This document shows, piece by piece, positions 11,801 to 26,800 of a stretch of 64,000 bases of DNA. The translations under genes and the position numbers were made by a program. The notes below the pieces were generated by a model. That model ran no database searches. It saw nothing but the letters and a program-made list of their open reading frames with translations, and had not been told where the DNA came from. Source of the DNA: Rhyacophila brunnea (Eukaryota; Arthropoda; Insecta; Trichoptera; Rhyacophilidae); assembly GCA_022495005.1 (NCBI GenBank), contig JAGYXB010000825.1, forward strand, positions 6,634,001-6,698,000. The letters run 5' to 3'. Within the stretch, counting starts at the first letter, position 1. Each line of letters starts with the position of its first letter.

Positions 11801-14800
11801 ATAACACTTGTCTCAGTAGGTACAAAATATATACCTAATACCTACGTATGTATTTTTCATTCCATCATTAATTTAATATATGATACCAATAGAACATATA
11901 AATTTACAAAATGAGGAAGTAATTTCGGTAACCATTTTTACAAGTATTGGTCGTTAACTCTACAGTCAAGTCTATTACAGGAAGTGGAAGAAGGAAAACA
12001 GATGATTTAATTCAATTGAATTTAGATATAAAAAGTACATAATATTAATCTACAAGAACAAGAACAATCTACCGAGCATGTTGAAAAGAGCCCAATTAAA
12101 AAAAATATTTAACAACATCCAAAGTCCACTAGTTTAAGTGTAATATATCAATATTCATCAAGAGATATAATAAAATCACACATGCCTACTCTGGATTCAA
12201 ATACACATATTAATTGAAAGACAGGTACATATATGAATAAATTGTTCATTCGGTGGGATTTCAAAACAGAACCTACTGCGCGTTAGTTTTATACCCTACC
12301 AATTAGCCAGAAAGACTTCAGAAGTCGCAGTAAAATGGCTTACCTTGCTCTGGCCTTGGGTCCCGCCACCCTGGCAGCATCGAGTGCCAAGAACGCGGCC
12401 AGTTCCGTAAGCCTCTCGGCCAATCGGAGTATCATCAGATATTGGTAATGATTAAGCTGCACCGACACAAGTTGACTGCACTGCGCAACTATCTGCATGT
12501 CCGCCTCCCCTTGTATTGTCAACTCTGTAGAATAAATATTCAAAAAATCCTGATTATAATATTAGTCAGTTAACTATTATATTAATATGGCAATAGTAAA
12601 AATAAGAAAAACACATTGTAAAAATAATAAGACGAATAACAAGTTAACTAAACTGGATGTAACACACGAGAAGAGTTAATAATATGATTTTACACAACGT
12701 AAATCTAATAGTTTAGAAAACTAAGTAAGTTTTTTGTCAATTTCATAATTCATAATTTGAGTTTTAATTCTAAGCTTCTGTTGTATAAATTCTGAATCAT
12801 TAAGTGATTATAAAAATTTACCTTCTTCCAATTGCTGTTGCGGAGTTTTCTCATTTTTACCCTTGTTGAGTCTGTTTGGAATGCCGTTTTCTGCAATGTT
12901 ATTGTTATACGAGGGCGTCTTTGACGGTCCGTTAGTTTGCTCCGGTTTGCTATCCATGTTCATATATACCTGAAAGAGAAACCAGGTAAAATATCTACAT
13001 TAAATATACACGTTTACCCTAATACATAATATGCATTAAGGTAAATGAAACGCGCATTCAATATCGGAAATTTTTTATAACATTTAAGGGAATTTGTATT
13101 TCATGCGTTTTACGGGCTGACCGTCAACCGAAATGACCTTCAAAGCCATGATAACTGGCTTTCCCATGTCTAGCTTATTAATCTGTCCTTTGGCTATGAT
13201 GATGCAATTGTTAAAAAGACTAAAAATAATAAAACTACCAATTAGATAATGAATTATTTGTGTAAATTCAGAGAATTTATAATTTTCATTTTTGTAAAAT
13301 CCTACGTCCTACGCAGTTGACAGTTTAGTCTCTTGGCAGCAAGCTAGGAGACCATAGAGTGAGAGGGATTCGTGGAATGTAATTATTGAATCAAAGTACT
13401 GTAAAGAATATTTTACCCAAAGAGTGACAGGCACGGCATCCAGGAGAGGAGTAGGACGATGAGGTGCCGCTCTGGCTCCGCAGAAGTCAGCCCAGACGGG
13501 CTCTAAACGAGCACACCACACTATCCGGGGACCACCCCACAATGCACGGGATCGCAGAGCATCTTTGCCCACCGGAAGCGGACCTCTGTCTTCTCCTGAA
13601 AACATTGATCACTTGAGAACTGTATCATGTGTAATTTCTTCACATTAAATATTTTTTATATCAATTTCAAGCCATCTGTTTAGTATAAGATTGAGAGACA
13701 TTAAGTTTGCGAAAACACGTTAATAATTACGTGGGATTTTTTTAATTTTTGTAATCAGAGGACATGATAAAAGCTATGATTTCAGGGTAAATAAGAGATA
13801 ATCACATTGGAAATATATTATCGTAGTTTTGAAATTGCTGTAACTTATATTTAAAATATGCCACATCACCGTGAGATTTGACAGTGTTGACACAAAACAA
13901 AATATGGTCAGGGAGGCGCGCGAGAGAAAGCAATGCAATAGGGTTTATTTAAATATGTACCGACAGTCGACAACAGCAACCAGAACAATAATCAGTTTAG
14001 CCCAGCTTACTTCCGGCGCATGAGAAGAAATCGCATCTGTGCATATTCATGGTTAAATGGTTCCATTATAGAAGTTCATTGATTTTGCTCTTGTATTAAA
14101 TATAAATAAAATCTTAATATTGTGTGCTATTTACAGTTTGAAATAATATAACTTGACTTAAGATAAATTGCCTTGACACGTTATCATAACCATTCACAGT
14201 ATGTAGGCATGCCCAAGACAAAGTCAATAGTATAATGTCGTGGATATTCATATATTATATGATAGCATTTCCTGACTCACCAGCAGCATGTTTAAGCATG
14301 GTATCCGTGCAACAGGCTGGTGAAAGGAGTGAAGAGACCGCACATGCCGATAAACAGGTGGCCAAGTCTCCTCCGGCCTCACTCTTGTTGGTGATGGTCG
14401 CTCGGGAGACCTGAGCCTGGAGATATTTTGGACGGTCCCTTTGAGCCGGATGGTCTTTACCACCATCCACAATTACCTATCACATCAACAGAAATATACC
14501 TATTACAAAAATATTTTTGAAAAAATATTAGTACGGAACGGGACTCAAACCCGGATCCATTGGATTATGGCTAATGTGCTTTACCAATTAAATCATCCGT
14601 GCCATATTTAACCACAACAAAAGAATGAAATTTGTATGAGTGGACCCTGGCTGACTAACAATTCTACGCGCAACTAGTGAGGGACTTTTTATTTTTAATA
14701 TTTTCATCTAGTTATTATCAAGGGGTTGAACCAAAAAAAAACCTGTTACACATTTATCACAGCACATTACCTTTTGGGTTCAGATATTCTGGCTTTACAG

Positions 14801-17800
14801 TGAATTCAGGTAACAGGTTGAATATATACCACTATTACATTTAATGAGTTTTACGTTTGATATGACAAAATAATATGTAGTCGTAAAACAAAATGAAGTC
14901 AAAGATGGCTTACCCTAGGCATGATGGCCTCGACAATGACATCCACATAAGCAAGGTCCGATTCTCCCGCCATGCCGGCTGCTTGTGTAGCCTGAACGCA
15001 GCTCAGGAGATTCAACACGAAGGAATTGCACCACAGACAACTGGCCAAATCGAATGTCACTCTCACAGGATTAACTTGGACATACAGCTTTGGGGACGGA
15101 ACTAAAAATGACAAAGGAGTTACAGCCAAGGCCTGAACAAAAGCGAACCATAAGAGTGAGAAAGCATTCGGCACGCTTATATCTTCGCAATATGCGTTAG
15201 AGTAAGATAGAATATCTACGGCTGAATTAAATATTTTATGGACACATCTCCGGTAAATATTGATTTGAATGACTACATTCATTTAAAAACTGCGAGCATT
15301 TGTTGTTGAAAATTATTGTTTTTGTGTTAAATACAACGTTAGTGGTAATTATTTTTAGTTAATTTAGTAGAAAATATGGTTAACTATGTTGTGTTTAAGT
15401 TTAGTACCCGTACTGAAAAGCAAAATGTTGGTATAACGTTTTATAGTTAAGTTAATGATAATAAAATTGAGGTTCTACTGTGCGTCATACCCAAGAAACA
15501 CGGCTTCATTTTACCGAACAATAACCACCCTCTTTATATTATTATTCTGAGGTTACAGCACTTTGGATATAGGACATTTGAATATAGGAGATTTTCATTT
15601 GCAAAACATCTTACTAAGCAATGCAATCCAAATTATAGAAGAAATAATAAATCAATTGAAAGATTTTCTTCTTTCAAGTGGAAACTGAAAAATGGTTATT
15701 ACATGTTATCAACATCGAGTTGTTTTTATTTTACTTTGTTTATCATTAACACACTGTCAACATTTTATTCATGGAGTAAATGAAAACTCCGCCATTTATG
15801 TTAGTTTTAATCTGTGTGTTGCTCATCGAATCAAGCTTCGGTATAGTCACGATACTGAATCTCAATTCGATATAACTATAAAAGATTTCAAACTATGCAC
15901 ATTTCTATTTTTGGGAAAAATCTATATTTTTTTAACAAAACAATGAATTATTATTAAAAAATCTCTTTATGACCTTCAAATGAAATTAAAACAACATCTT
16001 AATAATAATTATATCCATAAAATACTATGTAGTATGTGCTTATAAAAGGAGCCTGTTCAACAAAAGCAAGTTTTTATCATGGTTTTGTAAGTTTATCTTT
16101 GAATTTACCTTTGAAGATACCTTCCTTCTACATAAAATACTTTAAATGGTAAATTATAATTTTTATATTTATTAAATTGCACACTTTATATTCTGTCACT
16201 AGATATGTACTGCTAGTATAACTACCGTAATAATGCATATCGCCATAGTTTTAAAATTAGCTTGGGTTACAAAAAACATTTACCTGGAAATTGGATATCG
16301 CCAGGATAGTAGAAGTGGGTAAATTCAACATGCAGTGCTCTCACTTCATCAGGTAACGTAAATCGTTCTCTATCGCCGCAGATAAATGCTTTTGGGGCTT
16401 CCTTACGATCTCCTGTAGTTACCTGAATCAACAATGATAGGCGGGGATAGATTAGCATGGTTATTGTTGTATGCAAATGTTTTAATAGAATTATGCTAGA
16501 AACACATAATCATCACGTCACGTGAGCTCATGTGCTATAATCATCAAAAAAATCTACAACAATATTGTGTCAATTACCTGTCATTTGCAGTTCTCTTTCA
16601 AACCACTAAAATAAAAAATACATGATATCACGTGATTCAAAAATGTGTACAGGAAATAAAAAACATTCTATCACGCGTCAGATTGGTGATGTGGCGTGAT
16701 ACATGTGAGTCGACCTTAGTGTACAGAATTGCTGACACTTTTCGTTTTTGGCTTAAAATGTGTTATAGGATCGGATCATCTGTCCGATAACATTTTAAAT
16801 AACAAATAAAACAACATTACATGTTATTTTCTTGTGGCGTGAGTTTACCGTAAGCTCATGTGACATTATGATAATGTGTGTCTGGCATTATAGTTGTTAT
16901 ATTCATACCTTATAGAGCGTGTAGTCTTCCAGCCTTAGAATAATACACGTAGTCATCAGTTTGGCCAACTGTGATAAAACAAATTTTCTTGCTGGTGAGT
17001 TTCCAGCATCTGAAACAGGCGAATAGAATATACATACAATGAATTCGGTTATGACAAGGGGAACCGGACCGCCCCTTATGTAAATTTTGGTGAGCAGAAC
17101 AAAATTTATATTTTGTATATTGGCAGATTGAAATTTAAAGATGGTGGCTTGTTTATAATTGCCTTTTTTGTTTACACTTTTCGATTGAATAGAATACCAA
17201 ACTTTTGAAGTATCCAACTGTTTTACACAATAGGAAACAAGAGCCCTCATTAAAAGAGACATGCAGAAACTTAAGTAACACAGTATAGTATGGAAAGGTG
17301 AATGTTGGGCAAAACGTGTAAGGAAAAAAAGAAGTTATAAAATGAGTGAATAAACAAGGGTATACGATGTAGTAGAGTTTGCTGAAAACTTTAAATGGAA
17401 ATGGAATCCCAAAATGCTAAACCTTTTCAAAAGATAGACCTAAATTTTACTGGATCAACGAGATAGTTACACGCAGGATCAAGAGAAATATAATCAGCTT
17501 GTAGAGGCTTTCATCCAGCAGTGGATTGATTCAGACAATGACGATAATGAAATTAAAGGTAACGATTAAGCTGTGCCTAAAGACATTTCGACGGCTACAA
17601 GTGGTGATGGAGTGTCAATAAGATGCTTACGAGCTGGCGTTGTGGCATTAGGCGGTGGAGAAGTGGGCGGAGTCCCCAGTGATGAAGGATCTTGCGGATA
17701 GTCGCCCGTCTCTTCGCTACTTGACATTCTCTACAAAATAAAATAAAAATGTGATTCTCACTATGTAACTTGTGATAAGAGACTATGAAATTAATAATAC

Positions 17801-20800
17801 TAATCAATCTCTACACACTAAATCCACATTTTTGAGTTGTGAACAAGTCATTAAACTTACTGTATGCATTGCATTGTACACAAATGGAGCAGTTATAGCC
17901 GTTGACAGATTCATATAAAAGATTCAAAGGAAAAGTTTATGTACGAGGGTGGGTCAATAAGTCCTTAGAAAAGCCGACAGGTGGCGCGACTAGTACTGTA
18001 AGCGGTTTGTTTTCATGCAGCGGCACTACCGATTCAGTATGCTGCGAAGTTTCAATCAGATTGGTCGGGTTGTTGTTTTTTATTTTCGTACATTTAAAAA
18101 AAAAATTTGCTTGTTTACAAAAATGGAGAAAATTGAGTTTAGAGCTGTTATTAAACATTTTAATATAAAAGGGTTAACAGCAAAGGAAATAAAAAATGAG
18201 TTGGATTTAGTTCACGGCATATCTGCTCCTTCACTTGCAACTATTTATAACTGGTTAAATGAATTTAAACGTGGTCGTACATCAACAAAGGATGAACCAC
18301 GCTCAGGACGTCCTGTAGAGGTGACTACACCAGAAATGATCAATAAAATCCACGATATGGTGTTAAGTGACCGAAGATTAAAGTTGAGTGAGATAATTGA
18401 GGTTACAGGGATCTCAAAAGGTAGCGTCATTTCTATTTTACATGACAAATTGGGCATGAAAAAAATTTCTGCAAGATGGGTGCCGCGTTTGCTCACAGTC
18501 GACAATAAACGCAATAGGGTGGTGGCCTCTAAAGCCCTGTTGTCGCTCATGCAACGCAATCCGGATGAATTTTTTGTCGCTTTGTGACTGTAGATGAAAC
18601 ATGGATACACCACTATACTCCCGAGACGAAAGAACAGTCAAAGCAGTGGATTGCGAAAGGCGAACCATGTCCAAAGAAGGCGAAAACCGTAAAATCAGCT
18701 GGTAAGGTTATGGCTACTGTATTTTGGGATGCACGTGAAATTATTTTCGTTGACTATTTGGAAAAAGGAAAAACAATAACAGGGGATTATTATGCATTTT
18801 TATTGGACCAGCTAAAAAACAAAATTGAAGAAAAACGGCCTCATTTAAACAGGAAAAAAATCCTCTTTCATCAGGACAATGCCCGTGTTCACACATGTTT
18901 ACGATCAATGGCTAAAATTGAAGAATTGAAGTTCGAATTGGTCGACCACCCACCGTATTCGCCAGATTTAGCCCCCAGTGACTTTTTCTCTTTTTCCAAA
19001 CTTAAAAAAATGGCTAAGTGGACAACGTTTTTTTTCAAATGAAGAAGTCATCGATCGGACAAATGCTTATTTTGAGGACCTTCCGAAAACTTATTTTTCT
19101 GACGGTTTAAAAAAAATTGAGAAACGTCTAACCAAGTGTAATGAGCTCCAAGGAGATTATGTTGAGAAATAAAAAAAAATACAAAAATAAAAACTGTTTT
19201 AATGCTTTTTTCTAAGGAATTATTGACCCACCCTCGTATATACAAAAAAAGGAATTGTGCAAGCTAATTTGCATAATATATTGTTATACATTATCAAAAG
19301 TGCCAAGTGTATTTATTCTATTATAATATTCTATTATAACATAATATTATCATTAATGGCATTATCACTATTAGCGAAGTGATTATAACATTGTCTGCGC
19401 ATTAAATCTTTCACTCTTGCTAGCCGCTCAGAAGCATGATGCACAGCGTTGCCAACAGCATTTTTCTTACCTGATCTAGCATTTTTAAATAGTCATCTAG
19501 CTTGGCAAATTCTGAATTGCTGAACTGGCATTAAATCTACCGTTTTTTCGAAATTGAAAACAGCTTACAACTTTTCATAAAAAAGGTATAATATTATACC
19601 AGATTTTCTTAAAAATCAACATTTTTTGAAGTTATTATCTTACCAATAAGATATAATATTATTATATAATTTTGTGCTGTCATTAATGTTTAGTCCATAG
19701 ATACCTATGGCTTATTTATTAGTTGTGAACTTACGAAAAAATAAATAATTCATCTTCAGTCTTTGTTCATGTAAAAACAATATGACTGAATTTTTTTGAA
19801 ATGCTAGTTTCTAGACTTTTTTTTAATTTTGAGAAAATCTGGCATTTTTTTCTGCCATATCTGACATATTATTATGATTCGACAGTTGGCAACACTGATA
19901 ATGCATACAACTTTATTGCTAATATAGGTATACGTGGTATTGCTATTTAAGCTTCATACAATATGGTGTATTTTTGGGCATGCACAAAACAAAGAGAAGC
20001 ATTACGTGGACTCGACAGCATATACCGGCTATATAAAAATTGATATTTTTTTCTTTAATATTAAATAGCATAATATTAGCTCATTCCGATGACTTTTAAA
20101 AAAATGATGTTATGTACAGGTGACTCCCGTTCATCGCGACCCCGGCGAATGCGGATTCGTTATATCGCTATCTTTTTTTAAAACTGGAAATTGTGGAAAG
20201 GGGAAACTATCCACCAAATTTAATTTTTAATGTGGATGAGACGGGACTTTATTGGAAACGAATGCCAACACGTACGTTTATTTCCATAGAGGAGAAGACT
20301 ACTTCTGGATTTAAAGCATCCAAGGATCGTCAATCTCTTCTTCTCTCAACTCATTGAAGAAACTGATGGAGGTAATAGAGATGCCATGCGGGTTTGGTGG
20401 AAACAATTTAATATTATGAAAGCTATCAGAAACATCGACGAAGAGTGGAATGAAGTCACCCAGTCGTGTATGAAGGGTGTTTGGAAAAAGGTTGTTCAGT
20501 GAAAGATTAGTGTTATAGCCATATCCGGAGGCATCGAAGGTGTTGATGTAGATGATATTCAGACTTTGTTAAAATCACGCGGCGAACCTTTAACTAATGA
20601 GCTGCAGGAAATGGACTGCCATACGTCCCTAGAAAATGATGTCTCCGAACCTGTTCCCGTGCGAAAGTTAAGTGTTAAAACCAATGAAAAGGCCCTATCT
20701 CTTCACAATCAATGCATGGAGTTGTTAGAAGAGAACGACGAAGATTACGAGCGAGTGAGTGCTGTGAACATGGCTGTAATGAATTTCTTGACAGTATGTA

Positions 20801-23800
20801 ATCGCAAATTTTACACAATAAACGTAGAGAGGCCAAACAAAGGAATCCCCCATCGCGAATTTTCGCTTATCGCCACCATGTCCAGAACGTATCCCCTGCG
20901 ATGAACGGGGGGTTACCTGTATTTATTAATTGGTCTGATGGATATATTTAATAAATGAATATCGTTCGAATAATTTAGAAATTTGCTACGCTACATCCAC
21001 AGCATCTATAAGATCGCACGCCACTGATATTATACACATTATTACTTACGTGTGCTTGAGGTTCTAAAAGAGATAGAAGACTGCCTCGGAAATTCGTTAA
21101 GGCCTGCCGTAACCATTGAGTATGAGGCCCAGCCGATTCCCTATATAAAAAAAATAAATACAATATAATTATTAAAATTTATCCGGAAAAATGACGGCAG
21201 ATTGTGCAATTGGTCCAATGATATCACAATAACACAATTATTCACGACATAGCCATATGCATAGTTATGATTTCGTTTTTATATCTGGAGATGCATATAA
21301 TATATGCATATTATGCACAAAAATATTCTTCTTTGACCGATGTCAGTTTGGTCATACATGCAATTAGCTTCACAAAACTTTATAAAGGGAGCATCATAAT
21401 TAGTCGTAGTTAATTAATTGTAATATAATATGTAAAATTAGAAATAAATTGGAATTTGTATACGCTATACAGGTAACCCCGCATTTATCGTGACACTTGT
21501 TTTGATGTGTTACATATCGTCGGTCCCTATTAAAAAAGTTGGATCTGAAATTTTGTCATTTTCGGATTATTACGTAAAAGTTATTTAAACACTTTAAACA
21601 TTTATACCACAATCACAGTTTTTTGTTTGTTTGAAAAATTTCGAGATACTCATGTTAAAAATGACGGATCTACCGAGAGTGTCCGAATAACAATGTCGGT
21701 TCTTACCAACCGACATTATTGGCTGGGCGTGGGTGAGCAAGATGCGTCGGATCTGACAGTTGCTGCTATGTTCACCGGGCAGACGGATGTTTTTATAAAC
21801 GTTTAGATAGCAATAGGTCACAAAGGATATTTGATGAAACATCTTTGATTGCTTGTACTGAAAAATAGCATTTTGCAGATCCGACTTTTTTAATAGGGAC
21901 CGACGATATGTGCCACAAATCGTCATAATGAATGGAATTACGCACACATGATCTTTTTTGTTTGCTCACATATAATAAAGTTACAAACGCCAATAAAACA
22001 AAACTATGGCGATAAAGCAGGGCAAATTAGATACTTTTTAGCAACACGCAACAAAATGAGTGTTATGTTTTCAGTTTATTGCAAAGTTATATTACATTAA
22101 TTGTTTTATGTATAATGTTTATTAACCCGATCGCCGCGGATGGGACATATGTTGTTTTTTACATAAGCTCTGATACTGGGCGGATGTCGCAACTGTTGAT
22201 ATCGAAAATTGAAATGTCGGTAAAGTAGGAAATACTTCACGCATAATATTGATTTTTGTATTGAAAGATGCTCTGATTCGTGTTCGTACCGCCACATCAA
22301 TAACTTTGTCAAAAATATGTTGTTTTAATTTCATAAACATCGATCTTTCGAACCCCCTCGATCTATTGAGATTCGCCGGTACGATTGCATCAGTTCAAAT
22401 CTACGCGGTATTTTTCGCGGCTGCGCAGTAGGTATACAAAATATATTTCATTTGAGTTGAGTGTGCGCCGAGTATTTACCGTGTAAAGTTGAATTCACCG
22501 CGATTGTTACATCATGTGCGGGAATACGAAAAAGACAACCAAAAAACGAAAAGAAATTTGTTCTTATATTCTTAAAATGTACTTGAACTTGTGTTCTGGA
22601 TTATGTCATTTATTACTCATGTGTCTCCCCAATTGTTTCAAAGTCATAAATCGAGCTCATTATTGAAAGTCGTAAATATTTAGTAAAGATGCGTCCACAC
22701 GGAATGAAAAAATATATATTAAGGTAAAGGCACTAATGGACAGTGCACTAATGGTTGACACTTTTGAAATATATTAATTAAAATAAGAAAACCTGTGCAT
22801 GTATCCATTCGAAAATAGCTTAAAAACATGTACAGTGTAAATTTTGTGATGAACCAGTCAAAACTCATTTCTTTTCGAGCCAAACCATTAAAATGGCGAA
22901 TATTTTTTAAAGAGTGTGACAGAGTGAGTACGCATTTCAAATTTTCTTACCAAATCCGTTAAGAATGCTGTACTCTTCCAGGTAAGAAATTATTACATAA
23001 TATGTTTTTATTTCAGATTTTTAGTATCTTACATGTAATAATATATGTTAGAGTGTAGACTAGATTTGAATAGGTTTCGTGACAATATATTTAAATTTAT
23101 GTCTGAAATTGATGGGTGTCAATTATTGGACCACAAAATAAAGAAAACCTAATGGTTGACAGGGTATGTCAATTATTAGTGAACACATCAAAGTTGCAAT
23201 AAGAGTGATTTTTCAACAATTTCGGCATACACATACATTCAGTTTTGATTCCATATAAGAAAGTATATTTTTCGTCCATCCTCTCCAATAGTAGACACAT
23301 GTCAACTACTAGGTAAATTCAATGTCAACTTTTGGTTCCGCAAAACACGAAGCGACTGCCTCAAGAAAAATGCCACCTATAAAACGACAAAATGTTTCAA
23401 TACTCTTAAGGCTATACCTCAGTTGAGGCATGGTCTAAAAAGATCGTGGCTAGGCGATGCGCAGATTGCGGGTTGCGGGTGCAAATGACGCATGCCGACC
23501 GAAATATAATTTGTCATATAAATCCAACATGCGTCCATTTAATCTTCTGTTTATTGTTCTATCAGTAACAATAATAATATATTCATTGACATGTTTTCTT
23601 TTTAAAATGGGTAACGTTTTAAGTTATCTTTACACGATTTAAGAATTAATACCCCCGTCGCCATCACGAAACAAAATTACGTATTGACATCTCGACGTTC
23701 TCTCTCAGACTGCCAGCGAGTCCAAAATTTCATCGCGCCTATAGTTGAAAATTATTTTCCGTTTCACTGAAGTATCGCCTAAAGCGTCAATTACATTGAG

Positions 23801-26800
23801 CTTCTTTATGAGCTGTTTGTTGGCGAATTTATAATCTGCCCGTAAAGTCGCCCAGTGTAATTATCGAACAAGCTAACATGTTCGATGATTACAACATGTT
23901 CGATGATTACACTGGGCACTTACAGGCAGATTATAAATTCGCCAACAAACAGCTCGTAAAGAAGTTCAATGTAATTGACGCTTTAAGCAGCTATGGAGGC
24001 AGCTATACATGATGAGGCAAAGCCTTCCAACTACAACAGCTACAAAATGTGCCTAGAATTACACTGTTATATAAAGTTAAATCTCATGTGTAGCATTAAA
24101 TGAGAACAAGTTCATACATATCTGAAGATGGAAGAAAATAGAAGCAGTGCTGGTAACATTGACCAATCTTTACGAGCAACTGCAAATCCAAAAAAATGTA
24201 TTTTAGAAGGGAAAAGAGATATCATAAATATGTCTGCGTTGTCCAAAAGGCATTTGATAAAAATGATATCATGGTAATGATTTGTTTTGACAATGCAAAA
24301 ACGAGTCACCGGTTGATGGTTAATTTGTATGTAGGTACCAGAAAGGGTAAGGAGAAAATATTTAGGTAGGTACATGTAAATTATACCAAAATATTCCATG
24401 TCAACTATTGGTGTCTAAAGGTGTCAATTATTAGTGATTCATCTTTTTTGCCATGTCAAGCATTAGTGATAAAAGATAGGATACAAAAATGTTTTATTAA
24501 AAAGTGTGTTTGATTATTCCTTATTTTCTCTCATTATAATATAATCGGTAAGGGTTTTGTGCAGTGATTAAGATATCTGGTTTTTAAATATATGAAGAAA
24601 TGTGTATTCTATATTAAAAAAAACATGATTTTTTTCTTAATGTGTCAACCATTAGTGCCTTTACCTTATTATATTTTAGAGGATTGCAAGTTTTACCAAT
24701 AAATTACGAATTACTATGAAGGAATATATAAAACGTATAAATTTTTGATAAAAAAACACACGGGTATACAATATAATATAAAATATAAATCATGGAATAT
24801 AGACTTTTCAACTATATTACATATTATCTTCGCGTACAATTTAATGCTTGTAAATTTTTAAAACCTTACCCAAAAAAAAGTTTTATAGCACTTGGAAAAA
24901 TTTACGCAATTTAAAAAATAAATATTGTTTTTTTTACAAAACATAAAATGACAATCACTAACATAACACAATGCTCAATAAAACTGAAAAGTAATCTACA
25001 AAATCCAAGTTTCACTAAAAAAAAAATAACAAAAAAATTATTATAATATTTTCAACCAGTGTGGACTCACCTTTAACGCTTAAATTAGAATGGCCCATAA
25101 AACATGTAAAATGCTGACACAGTCTATGCCACGAAATAAAACTGGGGACTAACATCCAATTTTAATGGATTTGTCATCAATAAAACTTACACTAATTAAC
25201 AATAATTCATAAGTCACGAATAAAAGCTATTATTTTCAATAATTTTTATGGCATTTTTAAGTGTTTTTAACCAGATAAGTGCCACCAGCGTCCTAGCACG
25301 CTTTTCTATTCCGAGAACAGAGGGCCAGCCATGCAAAATGCGCGTGCAAAGACGCTTCACTTGAAACGCAATATATCGGCCGAGGCAATGTTTTGAATAA
25401 TTCAATCGCATTGCCCATACAACGACATCTCTTAGGATCATGGTGTAATACTTACATTTGTAATTTTCTATATTATCATCAACGAAACATCAATTTTAAA
25501 CAAACCTTTCTTTGGTTACCGAAACGCGTCGCTAGCAGGGTTGTGCCACGGATCCGATATTTATCAAATTACTCGCCGGGATTCCCGTTTACTTATAGTA
25601 GATGCAATCGAAATTATGGTTCGCTTATGCATACGAGAAACGGGGAATACTGTGATTCCTGAATATACACAACTACACAATAGCAGTGACACATCTTCGA
25701 AAATATGCCAGTTGAATATTCGAAGTCGTATTTGACGTACCTAATTCGGTTTCGCGGCTGAAATATTTTCACTTTATAATTCATTTCAGTAATTTACGGG
25801 TACGATTTTGTAATTTTTAAACCTTCGTAATCTGTGTTGTGTGTCGTAATTGTATATTTTATAAGATATTAGTGTCGGGACTTATTTTATTCGCATAGTG
25901 TTTAACTTATTTGACTTTTTGTGTTATATCTTTTTATAATAAGTCAAGTTTCTGGGATATTTGAACTTTTTACATATAAACCTTTTGATCTTCTTTCTAA
26001 TCAAAATGGAAGGAACACAAAGTTCATCAGAAAATGCCGAACAGGTCGAAGATTTGATGTACAGGGTTGGCATAACTGTTGAATCGGATGATAGTGATTT
26101 TGATGTCGATTTGGATGAAGAGGAACAAGATCCCAGTGCATATGAAGCTGCACAAATTGATGAATCTGTACCGGCTGATGAATCTGTTCCAGTTTTCGAA
26201 TGGGAAACCGATGATTTTGTCCCCAAAATAAATTCATTTGATAGCTCGAGGTCAGGAGCGGACATAGAAAATGTTGATAGCAGAGAATCGGAGTTTTTCA
26301 AGCTGTTCATAACCAGCACGCTTATGAATTTCGTTTCCATGGAAACCAATAAACAATACCAATACGTCAAAAATCACTGCAATGAGTTGAGTTGGAGATT
26401 GAAACAATGGGTAGACGTAACAGTAGGAGAATTGTACCTCTTTTTGGCAATATGTCTTTTGATGGCCTGTAATTCGAGAAATAAAATACAAGATCACTGG
26501 TCTACAGATATTTTACTATTTTCTCCGATTTACTCAGATACGATGCCCCGCAATAGATTTTAAATCATTCTTCGCATGCTCCACTTTTGTGACAATACAC
26601 AACAAATAAGTGGGGACAAGATTTTCAAAATTAGATTCCTAGTGGACTATTTCAAAAAAAAGTTTGCGGAGTGCATGTATCCTTACATGAATGTGTGCAT
26701 CGATGAAAGTTTGCTACTTTTCAAAGGCAATTTGTCATTTCGCCAGTATATCCCATCAAAAGCAAGCCGTTTTGGCATTAAATTTTTTGTGATATGTGAC

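Larger units (their letters stand above)
22721..24667. mobile_element. 1.95-kb TIR element with reiterated TGTCAAYNATTRGTG motif
   Basis: The left end AAGGTAAAGGCACTAATGG is mirrored at the right as CCATTAGTGCCTTTACCTT. At least eleven copies or near-copies of TGTCAA(C/T)(N)ATT(A/G)GTG occur inside, in both orientations, clustered toward both ends. No transposase is recognised. It carries a nested CTTAAGGCT repeat and a hairpin. Superfamily uncertain; TA-flanking ends are possible. Confidence 0.78.
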
